Origin: an uncultured Spirochaetia bacterium
GTDB taxonomy: Bacteria > Spirochaetota > UBA4802 > JAGODF01
NCBI GenBank assembly: GCA_937967705.1
Contig: CALCJG010000054.1
Span: 1 to 8,853, forward strand
Direction: 5' to 3'
Length of the DNA: 8,853 bases
Position 1 is the stretch's first letter. The number at the start of each line of letters is the position of its first letter. Below the pieces are notes generated by a model. The model saw nothing but the letters and a program-made list of their open reading frames with translations, had not been told where the DNA came from and did not search any database. Position numbers and translations under genes: made by a program. This document shows, piece by piece, positions 1 to 5,314 of the stretch.

Positions 1-43
1 ACCGAGATCTACACTCTTTCCCTACACGACGCTCTTCCGATCT
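1..43 (+). other. Illumina TruSeq adapter remnant (artefact)
   Basis: These bases match the 3' portion of the Illumina TruSeq universal (P5) adapter. Bases 11-43 equal the 33-nt read-1 sequencing primer, ending in GCTCTTCCGATCT, and bases 1-10 are the preceding P5 segment. No i5 index lies between the two parts, as expected for a single-index library. The glycosyltransferase frame on the minus strand is open and protein-like right down to base 44, so the junction falls exactly at 43/44. This is untrimmed synthetic sequence at a contig end, not biology. Confidence 0.98.
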
Positions 44-556
44 GCTCCGCTCGAGGAGGGACACTGCGCTCCAGGCCATCCGGTTGACCGGAGCCAGCCA
101 GTCCCGGCGGACCGGCGACCCGGGAAAGTAGCGCACATCCCGGATCATGAAGGGGTGCAGGGCCGTGGAGACCCAGGGCATCCCGAGGGCGATGGCCGCC
201 TCATGTGCACAGATATCCATGTTGTGGCAGACCATCAGGTCGAAGCCGGCGGCCAGGGCCCGGAGATCCTCGAAGCGGTTCCGGGCATCGTAGAGGATCA
301 GCCCCTCGAACATCAGCCGGAGCTGATGCCTCGGGTTACGGCTCTTCTTGATGCGGCGGGACATGGTGTCGTGCTGTTCCAGGGTAAACTCCGTCCTGTT
401 GGGGATGAAATCGACACCGCCAGCTTCGGCCAGCGACCGGAAGAGGGGGAAGCTGCTCAGAACGGCCTCATGTCCCCTTCCCTTCAGAGCCCGCGCCAGA
501 GAGAGAAAGGGGGTCACGTCGCCGGCGGTTCCCAGGGTTGTCAGGAGCACGCGCAT
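44..556 (-). CDS. Glycosyltransferase, GT1/GT28 family, N-terminal part (truncated)
   Basis: This frame is open from ATG at 556 to the adapter junction, giving 171 codons with no stop, so the C-terminal part is missing. The protein begins MRVLLTTLGTAGDVTPFLSL, with ARALKGRGHE following. That is the typical first beta strand, glycine loop (GT-GDV-P) and first helix of the glycosyltransferase family 28 N-terminal domain found in sterol, macrolide and glycopeptide glycosyltransferases. Complete members run about 400-430 residues, so roughly 40% is present. The missing half would carry the nucleotide-sugar site, so donor and acceptor are unknown. A GGGGAGGG ribosome binding site lies at 562-569. 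The gene follows the radical SAM gene after 84 bases on the same strand and is probably co-transcribed. Family assignment is firm; substrate is not. Confidence 0.88.
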
Positions 557-585
557 GCGGGCCCTCCCCGGCAAAGGAGCGATGT

Positions 586-600
586 TCTGAAAGGTTCAGA
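586..600. repeat. Small perfect inverted repeat between radical SAM and glycosyltransferase genes
   Basis: TCTGAA at 586-591 and TTCAGA at 595-600 are perfect complements around a 3-base loop. No run of T follows on either strand, so it does not look like an intrinsic terminator. It could be a minor mRNA hairpin in the 84-base gap, or chance. Confidence 0.35.
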
Positions 601-640
601 GTGTCCGGGCAGACAGTGGAGTCTCCTGAAGTTAATCATA

Positions 641-1585
641 TCAGCCTATCCCCCGGCCTCTTATCCGCATCCAGATCATCTCCGCCAGCGACTTAACCAG
701 ATTGCCCCGGCTTCGGAGCATCGTTTCCGGGGACATCTCTTCGTCCTCATGAAAGGGGGGACCGCATATCCCGCCCTGCTCCTGACGATTGATCCTCCCC
801 ATCGATCCCAGACACCAGCGACATGCCTCCAGGGGCTCCGGACTGCAAAGATAGCTCTCCATCTCCTCCCGCAGGTTCGCATTGCCGATGAGCGCCACAC
901 CGTTCTCCCCCGCCGGGGGAACGTCCGCAAGCCCGCTCAATTTCATCCCCAGGGTGAGGAAAGGGGCCCGGGAGCACTTGTAGAAATACCCCTTCCAGAG
1001 CGTGTGGCAGCTCCAGGGGCCCGTCAGTTTGCAGCCTCTGTAGATCCTCCGAACCAGCGCTCCGTCCCGTATCTCGGAGGGGGGATAGGCGGTGAGGAAA
1101 TGGCTTCTGTATAAATACTCGATCCTGATTTTGTACCTCCGGGATATCGCCCTCAATTCCTTCGGGGTGATCCGGAGCTTAACGCCCGGATAGAGGCTGA
1201 TCCCTATCCTCGTGACGGTCTCGAAGAGCGCCGGATCGGCCCTGTGAAGCAGCAACCCGTTGGTAAAAAGCGTCAGGGAGGGGGCGATTCGGCTCTCGCG
1301 TACGGACCTTAGTATGGGAAGGAGATCCCGGTGCAGCAGGGGCTCGCCGCCCAGTATCTTGAAATCATCCGTCCGCAGGACACCGGTCAGGGCGCTCACA
1401 TCGGCGCTTACCCGTTCAAGGGGAATCTCCTCGGGTTCCATGCAGGGAGACAGATGATCACAACCCCGGCAGCGCAGATTGCAGTGCGGGACGATGGGGT
1501 ACTCCACCGAAGGCCTGTAGAGCCTCTCATCTCTCTTTCGAAACAGCATTAGATCAAGACCGTTATTCCCGTCGGCAGTTCGCAT
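641..1585 (-). CDS. Radical SAM protein with SPASM/twitch-like C-terminus
   Basis: A 314-residue protein. The radical SAM cluster motif CNLRCRGC sits at residues 35-42 (C35, C39, C42), followed by DHLSPC and the SAM-binding GGE at 79-81. The C-terminal half has seven more cysteines: 185, 193, 204, 247, 255, 258 and 274. C185, G199 and C204 fit the first half of a SPASM motif (C-x13-G-x4-C). C247, C255 and C258 could complete an auxiliary iron-sulfur cluster, but the canonical second-half spacing is absent, so it is SPASM- or twitch-like rather than classical. Such enzymes cleave SAM to a 5'-deoxyadenosyl radical. The neighbouring glycosyltransferase suggests a sugar, lipid or small-molecule substrate, but that is inference. 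ATG at 1585 was chosen because it lies just inside a promoter-like site; M13 at 1549 is an alternative. No good ribosome binding site is visible for either. Confidence 0.88.
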   Translation of the reverse strand: MRTADGNNGLDLMLFRKRDERLYRPSVEYPIVPHCNLRCRGCDHLSPCMEPEEIPLERVSADVSALTGVLRTDDFKILGGEPLLHRDLLPILRSVRESRIAPSLTLFTNGLLLHRADPALFETVTRIGISLYPGVKLRITPKELRAISRRYKIRIEYLYRSHFLTAYPPSEIRDGALVRRIYRGCKLTGPWSCHTLWKGYFYKCSRAPFLTLGMKLSGLADVPPAGENGVALIGNANLREEMESYLCSPEPLEACRWCLGSMGRINRQEQGGICGPPFHEDEEMSPETMLRSRGNLVKSLAEMIWMRIRGRGIG

Positions 1586-1605
1586 CGCGCTTTCATCGTT
1601 AGTAA

Positions 1606-1633
1606 AGTATCCGACATGGGGTCAGGATGTCAA
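1606..1633 (-). promoter_or_regulatory. Candidate sigma70 promoter for radical SAM/glycosyltransferase genes
   Basis: Read on the minus strand there is a perfect -35 TTGACA (1633 to 1628), a 16-base spacer, and GATACT (1611 to 1606) as a 4/6 match to the -10 box. Transcription would start near 1599, leaving a leader of only about 14 bases before ATG 1585. The position fits a promoter of the leftward operon, but the -10 is imperfect. Confidence 0.5.
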
Positions 1634-1884
1634 GCAGTCATCGAAAGGATATCCCGGCAGGGATTATTCTGCTGTGTCCATCACCCCCTTCCTCTTCCTG
1701 TCAGAATACCGGCCTTGCCTGTACCCCTCTGATTCCATGCCGGCACCAAAGGAAATGGGCTCTTTATACTCTCCTAAAATACCTTATTAGCCAGAATTCT
1801 TTTCCTTCAAAATAATAATATTTCATAAAATTAAAAAATACTAAACAATTCTATAAAATTTTTGATTAATTTTCATAATATCTA
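1634..1884. other. Divergent intergenic stretch with AT-rich block
   Basis: I see no convincing gene here. A plus-strand frame at 1627-1815 gives a low-complexity S/P-rich peptide with no ribosome binding site and is probably chance. From about 1780 to 1885 the sequence is almost only A and T, with several A- and T-tracts directly upstream of the -35 box at 1885. This resembles an UP element and could also be a site for nucleoid proteins. The sharp composition change from the GC-rich flanks is visible by eye. Confidence 0.5.
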
Positions 1885-2081
1885 TTGACAGCATCCGTTC
1901 TGACGCCTATGATTTCTATATATCCTGTATAAATAAAGAAGAGTCCGTCATCCGGGGCCTGCATGCCCCCGAAAAGCGGTGATCGAGAACAGAACGGGAT
2001 TGTCAGTCCTGCACACAGGACAATACAGAGTAAGAGATAGAGAAGCATTAACGGATAAATCGCATAGTCGCGGGTCATCAT
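1866..2081 (-). CDS. Doubtful small hydrophobic protein (71 aa)
   Basis: I do not recognise this frame. After MMTRDYAIYP it has one strongly hydrophobic stretch at about residues 9-30 (YPLMLLYLLLCIVLCAGLTI), which could be a membrane segment or uncleaved signal. A polar tail with PDDGLF and TGYIEI follows. Residue composition looks more protein-like than the competing frames here, and it ends with TAA in the AT-rich block. Against it, there is no ribosome binding site before ATG 2081 or ATG 2078, a stop lies four codons upstream of the first ATG, and its 3' end overlaps the strong rightward promoter at 1885-1913. It could be a real small membrane protein, a remnant of a longer gene, or chance. 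Confidence 0.33.
   Translation of the reverse strand: MMTRDYAIYPLMLLYLLLCIVLCAGLTIPFCSRSPLFGGMQAPDDGLFFIYTGYIEIIGVRTDAVNRYYEN
1885..1913 (+). promoter_or_regulatory. Near-consensus sigma70 promoter for the exported-protein operon
   Basis: A perfect -35 TTGACA (1885-1890), an optimal 17-base spacer and a 5/6 match -10 TATGAT (1908-1913) lie on the plus strand. A- and T-tracts immediately upstream resemble an UP element. Transcription should start near 1920. The first plausible plus-strand gene starts at 2214, so the transcript would have a leader of about 290 bases. This is the best promoter in the window. Confidence 0.7.
2006..2021 (+). repeat. Perfect 6-bp hairpin in leader, with alternative pairing
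   Basis: GTCCTG and CAGGAC pair perfectly around a CACA loop. The overlapping pair ATTGTC (1999-2004) and GACAAT (2019-2024) shares bases with it, so the two folds exclude each other. There is no U-run, hence not an intrinsic terminator. A minus-strand role inside the doubtful small ORF is also possible. Confidence 0.4.
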
Positions 2082-2138
2082 GGTTTTCGGCGGTCATGGA
2101 GAACATACCATGCATTTTTTCAGGGAGACCGAAAGGTG

Positions 2139-2154
2139 ATAAAAGCGGTTTTAT
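2139..2154. repeat. AT-rich inverted repeat (possible operator or hairpin)
   Basis: ATAAAA and TTTTAT flank GCGG as a perfect inverted repeat, 60 bases before the TTG start of the first gene. It overlaps TATACT (2152-2157), a reasonable -10 box but with no -35 partner at the right distance. The symmetry would suit a small dimeric regulator, but nothing identifies one. Confidence 0.3.
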
Positions 2155-2199
2155 ACTTTTAGCGGATTTTACTACTGGTATTTCTGAAAGAATGTATTT

Positions 2200-2205
2200 G
2201 GGAGG
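2200..2205 (+). promoter_or_regulatory. Ribosome binding site that fixes a TTG start
   Basis: GGGAGG ends eight bases before TTG at 2214-2216. It is the only strong ribosome binding site near the start of this frame. The residues that follow form a proper signal peptide, so TTG rather than a later ATG is taken as the start. Confidence 0.7.
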
Positions 2206-2213
2206 TATTTGTT

Positions 2214-2540
2214 TTGAAACAGATACAAACACTTCTGTTATTCATCCTCCTCAACAGCATCATACTCCCCGGGATCTCCCCGGTACTGGCCAGAGAGAAA
2301 AAGATCGGGACCATATCCGTTGCACGACTGAACGGCCACTTCACGGCCTCAATAGCCCGGGCGGATAAAGTAATCAAACCAGGGGACAGGGTATACCTCA
2401 AGCATGAAGGCAACACCATCTACCTGGTTATCTACCGGATTCAGGGAGATACTGTCGAGTGCCAGTTGCTCAATGAATTTGTGCAATCTATACTCCCCCT
2501 TGTCGAGAAAGGCAAATTTGCTGTGTACACGGACCGATGA
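2214..2540 (+). CDS. Small exported protein, possible C-terminal beta-barrel domain
   Basis: A 108-residue protein read from a TTG start behind a strong GGGAGG. Residues 1-26 form a classical Sec signal peptide: basic start, hydrophobic core LLLFILLNSIILPG, and cleavage expected after VLA at 24-26. The mature part of about 82 residues has alternating beta-strand character and the segment IGTISVARLNG followed by KVIKPGDRVYL. This resembles the small beta domain seen at the C-terminus of FlgT-like and other periplasmic proteins, where I-x-x-GD-x-V is common; that similarity is from memory and weak. Cys83 is the only cysteine. It is the first gene of a four-gene plus-strand block, 34 bases before the next. 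It probably acts in the periplasm; its function is unknown. Confidence 0.75.
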   Translation: MKQIQTLLLFILLNSIILPGISPVLAREKKIGTISVARLNGHFTASIARADKVIKPGDRVYLKHEGNTIYLVIYRIQGDTVECQLLNEFVQSILPLVEKGKFAVYTDR

Positions 2541-2574
2541 CGAACCATTCAGGACCGCAAGAGAGGCGCCAACG

Positions 2575-3246
2575 ATGAATCATCAACCCGAAAGGACACT
2601 ACTTATTAAAGCCCTCCCTGTCCTGATCCTCTTCAGCGTAATGAGCTGCACATCCCATATAAAATTCGTAAAATCGAAATATACTTCCCGCGCGTCCTTC
2701 ATTGAGGAAAAGGCGGTTTTGGACAGATACAGGGCATCTTCCTTTGGGATTATTAACGTTAACGGAAGGAAGGTCCTGCTGCATAATTACATCGTTTATC
2801 ATGGGAAAGATATCGACAGGGGTATGCACCCCTATTACGATGATAAAATATCCACCATGTGGATGTGGCTGTCGAAAGTGGGTTGTCGTTTTTCACCGGG
2901 AGATCGTGGATTAACTGAATATTGTCCCGCAACTCATTATAGTAAGGTCTTAAAAATAATGATCAAGAAGAAGAGGAAAGGAGAATATACGGTTCAGATG
3001 CAATACGAGGGCTGGGTTTATTTACAGGATGACAAGAATGTCATTATCGGATATGATCCGGCCGCCAACATCGTTAAGATAACCTTTACAGGGAATTTTT
3101 ACGGTGAGGAATCCTTTCATGGAGGGTACGACAAATACGGCATTCGATATTACTCTTCAAAAATAATCACCACAAGAACCAAGAAGTGTGCCCTTTCGGG
3201 AACGGTCTGGGCGTACGTCGAGGACAACAGGGGTTTTTTTGAATAA
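2575..3246 (+). CDS. Unrecognised lipoprotein (223 aa)
   Basis: The frame is open from further upstream inside the preceding gene, but ATG 2575 is preferred. It has GAGAGG eight bases before it and begins a lipoprotein signal: basic N-terminus, hydrophobic core ALPVLILFSV, and lipobox V-M-S-C with lipidated Cys25. The mature part of about 199 residues is rich in Tyr and Lys, with a likely beta-strand-rich C-terminal half (YTVQMQYEGWVYLQ; VKITFTGNFYGEES). Further cysteines at 104, 117 and 205 could form a disulfide. I do not recognise the family. Its base composition is visibly more AT-rich than the enzyme genes at 5.3-8.8 kb. It lies 34 bases after the first gene and 36 before the ankyrin genes, so one transcript is likely. 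A T7 tract covers the last codons (3234-3240). Confidence 0.82.
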   Translation: MNHQPERTLLIKALPVLILFSVMSCTSHIKFVKSKYTSRASFIEEKAVLDRYRASSFGIINVNGRKVLLHNYIVYHGKDIDRGMHPYYDDKISTMWMWLSKVGCRFSPGDRGLTEYCPATHYSKVLKIMIKKKRKGEYTVQMQYEGWVYLQDDKNVIIGYDPAANIVKITFTGNFYGEESFHGGYDKYGIRYYSSKIITTRTKKCALSGTVWAYVEDNRGFFE

Positions 3247-3282
3247 CAGAACCTTTTATCATAAGAACACAGGAGGCACTCC

Positions 3283-3993
3283 ATGAAATACGGACGGCGT
3301 CAGATACTGCTCATCCCCGCTCTTCTTCTCTGTTTCATTCTTGCGCAATGTCAGACCCAGAAAAAACCCGCGGCATCGAAACCGAAACAGCCGGATACCC
3401 TGGCAGGGTGTATTGTCAGCGGTAACTTTGCGAGGTTCGTGGAGCTGGCGGACAAGGGTGCGGACATTCACGGTAAAAGGGAACTCAAGGCAGGGCAGAG
3501 GGCCCCCATCCATGTGGCGTCGGAGATGGGGTACACCTCCTTCGTCAAATACCTGCTGGACAAGGGGGTGGACCCCAACAGCGTTTGCCGGAGAGACAAT
3601 TCCTATAACGAAACACCTCTTTACCTGGCCGTAGATAAAAACCACATAGAAGTCATCCAACTGCTCCTGGAGAGGGGGGCGGACGTCAACCAGGATCCCT
3701 ACCCCATCATGACTGCCGCCGTGCTGGGACAGGTAAAGACGGTCCAGCTTCTCCTGAAATACAAGCCCAGGCTAAACATCCGGACCCGGGACGGCTACAC
3801 CGCACTGAGCTTTGCGGAAGGCTACGAATATCGGGCGAAGAAAAGGCTTAAGAGGGATTTAAAAATGGATCCTGTTTTGCCTCAGTTTATAAAGGAGGAC
3901 CGGGAAATTATTGAAAATTACCGTCAGATCATCCACATGCTTAAGAAGGCCGGTGCCCGTATGGGTAAGCGATTCCGGGAGAAGGGGCATTGA
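3283..3993 (+). CDS. Ankyrin-repeat exported protein, probable lipoprotein (copy 1)
   Basis: A 236-residue protein with AGGAGG six bases before its ATG. Residues 1-22 are an export signal (GRRQ, then LLIPALLLCFILAQ) followed by Cys23. The lipobox would be L-A-Q-C, with Gln where Gly, Ala or Ser is usual, so lipidation is likely but not certain. About five ankyrin repeats follow: residues 39-68, 73-103, 109-138 (NETPLYLAVDKNHIEVIQLL, then LERGADVN), 141-168, and a final unit starting GYTALSFAEG at 171. In the last unit a basic insertion of some 30 residues separates the first helix from EIIENYRQIIHMLKKAGA. Ankyrin repeats bind other proteins and have no catalytic role by themselves. The gene is followed after 49 bases by a similar one, which suggests tandem duplication. 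The binding partner is unknown. Confidence 0.9.
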   Translation: MKYGRRQILLIPALLLCFILAQCQTQKKPAASKPKQPDTLAGCIVSGNFARFVELADKGADIHGKRELKAGQRAPIHVASEMGYTSFVKYLLDKGVDPNSVCRRDNSYNETPLYLAVDKNHIEVIQLLLERGADVNQDPYPIMTAAVLGQVKTVQLLLKYKPRLNIRTRDGYTALSFAEGYEYRAKKRLKRDLKMDPVLPQFIKEDREIIENYRQIIHMLKKAGARMGKRFREKGH

Positions 3994-4042
3994 GACGGTA
4001 TTTCTCTTTCATAATAAGGCTCGCTGCGAGGGAGGCAGGTTT

Positions 4043-4741
4043 ATGCTGTATTTAAAGAGGTCAATCGCATTTTTCCTGACTCTGTTCCTCGGTGCAGCGG
4101 GAATTACCTGCAGTTCCTCCAGGGTGCATTCTAAGGACGCAGAACTGCTGCAGTCCGAACTCTACCTGGCCTGTTTCAACGGGGACCTCGAAGGCACGAA
4201 AATGGCCCTGAAGAAGGGCGCCCAGACCTGGATGTACTGTCCCAAAACCTTCCAGCGCGTGCCCTCGACCTGTGAGGGCCGCACCCCGCTGACCATAGCC
4301 CTGACTATGGGACACAACGATCTGGCCCGCTATCTCATCGAGGAGATCAAAGACGGCGTCAATTACAACGACAACTGGGGCGCCTACCCCATACACTGCG
4401 CCCGCAGTCCGGAAATGCTGGAATATCTGATCAGGAAGGGAGCGAAGATCAACATGCGGAACCGGCAGCAGAACACTCCGCTCATGCAGAGGGTGCGGAT
4501 CGGCTGCCTGAAATCGGTGCAGATCCTGATCCGCAGCGGAGCGGAGGTCAACCTGCAGGACGCCGACGGCCACACAGCGCTGGACTTTGCCCAGGGGTTA
4601 TTGAGCGGTGTCAAGAAGTCGAAGTCCCTCAAGAAGACCGAAAGGCGTGAGAAGATCAGGGCCTTTCAATCCATCATCAAAGAGCTGAAGAAGGCCGGGG
4701 CGGCAGCATCAAAGCCCTATGAGTCCAGCGGTTTTTATTGA
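4043..4741 (+). CDS. Ankyrin-repeat exported protein, probable lipoprotein (copy 2)
   Basis: The open frame extends upstream into the previous gene, but ATG 4043 with GGGAGG seven bases ahead is the likely start, giving 232 residues. The N-terminus MLYLKRSIAFFLTLFLGAAG is an export signal and Cys23 the probable lipidation site; the lipobox G-I-T-C is loose. Ankyrin units appear at about residues 35-62, 79-108 (RTPLTIALTMGHNDLARYLI), 112-137, 142-171 (ending SGAEVNLQD) and 176 onward. The last unit again has a Lys/Arg-rich insertion before a helix, FQSIIKELKKAGA. That layout matches the preceding gene, including Cys at 23 and GHTALDFAQG against GYTALSFAEG, so the two are diverged paralogues. 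The first two units contain C66 and C77 in an unusually long loop. It is the last gene of the plus-strand block and meets a leftward gene 81 bases later. Confidence 0.9.
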   Translation: MLYLKRSIAFFLTLFLGAAGITCSSSRVHSKDAELLQSELYLACFNGDLEGTKMALKKGAQTWMYCPKTFQRVPSTCEGRTPLTIALTMGHNDLARYLIEEIKDGVNYNDNWGAYPIHCARSPEMLEYLIRKGAKINMRNRQQNTPLMQRVRIGCLKSVQILIRSGAEVNLQDADGHTALDFAQGLLSGVKKSKSLKKTERREKIRAFQSIIKELKKAGAAASKPYESSGFY

Positions 4742-4822
4742 TCAGGATTCCTTACCAGGCATAAGTTTTCTGGGAATAGACTCTTTTCGTCAATCGAAGG
4801 ATATACGGAGAAAGAGAGTTTC
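4742..4822. other. Convergent intergenic gap, weak hairpin only
   Basis: The rightward ankyrin gene and the leftward exported-protein gene end here facing each other. ATTC (4747-4750) and CCAG (4755-4758) can pair with CTGG (4770-4773) and GAAT (4774-4777), leaving a 4-base bulge, and CTTTT follows at 4781-4785. It is too weak to call a terminator with confidence, although a bidirectional one would be expected. Confidence 0.3.
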
Positions 4823-5314
4823 TCACTTCCCTGTCATCACCTTCTTCATGAAATCCAGCTTGTCCATCTCCTGGGTGGCAGTCACGGTGTAGTGCGTTTT
4901 CCCATCTCTCGTTTCCTTCTTCACCAGGGCTATCACCCGCACGCCCCTGACCGCACCGGTTTTAATCAGGTAGGCCCGGGGAGGGTTGATGAGATAGACC
5001 CGGGGACAGGGGTCCCGATCGTCCACCACCGTAGTATAGATGAAATGAAGGGGAACACCGGCCGGCAGTTTGCCCTTCAGATAACGCACGGGCCTGAGGA
5101 TCCAGATGAAGTCGCGGGTGCAGACCTTCCCTTTCTGCCGGTAATCGGAGGTCTTGACCTCCCGTATCTCGGCGATCAGGACAGCGTCCGCCTGCTTAAT
5201 GAGGGGCTCCAGCGGCGTGATGCCCACCCGCGTGGCCCGGGCCTCGGAAAGAGACAGCAGTGCCAAAAGGAAAACCGCCGCAGAGGCTCCGATCCTGATT
5301 TCCATCCCTCTCAT
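4823..5314 (-). CDS. Small exported protein coupled to BcrB-like gene
   Basis: A 163-residue protein from ATG 5314, which overlaps the TGA stop of the upstream BcrB-like gene by one base (TGATG). This arrangement suggests coupled translation. GTG 5317 and ATG 5305 are alternative starts. Residues 1-27 form a Sec signal peptide with core ASAAVFLLALLSLS and cleavage expected after ARA. The mature region starts with PLEPLIKQADAVLIAEIREV and continues with a strand-rich segment (VRYLKGKLPAGVPLHFIY). This resembles small secreted beta-barrel (OB-fold-like) proteins of unknown function, by memory only. C65 and C103 could form a disulfide. An exported protein is an unexpected last gene for a cytoplasmic CoA-enzyme cluster. 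It may be functionally unrelated and only share the transcript. Function unknown. Confidence 0.78.
   Translation of the reverse strand: MRGMEIRIGASAAVFLLALLSLSEARATRVGITPLEPLIKQADAVLIAEIREVKTSDYRQKGKVCTRDFIWILRPVRYLKGKLPAGVPLHFIYTTVVDDRDPCPRVYLINPPRAYLIKTGAVRGVRVIALVKKETRDGKTHYTVTATQEMDKLDFMKKVMTGK

Larger units (their letters stand above)
1920..2213 (+). other. Probable long 5' leader with small hairpins
   Basis: No convincing plus-strand gene lies between the predicted transcription start and the TTG start at 2214. Three small inverted repeats are visible. GGGGC/GCCCC brackets a 6-base loop near 1950-1966. GTCCTG (2006-2011) and CAGGAC (2016-2021) bracket CACA. ATAAAA (2139-2144) and TTTTAT (2149-2154) bracket GCGG. 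A second pairing, ATTGTC (1999-2004) with GACAAT (2019-2024), would compete with the middle one. I do not recognise a known riboswitch class. The leader could be regulatory, or a nearer promoter that I cannot see could serve the operon. Confidence 0.4.

Noticed and set aside
155..1114. Long plus-strand frame (319 codons) opposite the glycosyltransferase and radical SAM genes
   Set aside because: It is rich in P, G, R, H and Q with no domain or hydrophobic core. It is the shadow of two well-supported minus-strand genes in GC-rich sequence.
1914..2213. Known riboswitch in the leader (c-di-GMP, TPP, fluoride, guanidine)
   Set aside because: I looked for the conserved cores of these classes and none is present. 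Only short generic hairpins are seen.
1979..2368. Plus-strand frame of 129 codons starting GTG in the leader
   Set aside because: It has no ribosome binding site, unremarkable composition, and overlaps the well-supported signal-peptide gene at 2214 in another frame.
4747..4785. Possible bidirectional terminator between the convergent genes
   Set aside because: The stem is two 4-bp segments with a bulge and an 11-base loop, and the CTTTT lies several bases away. This is too weak to call.
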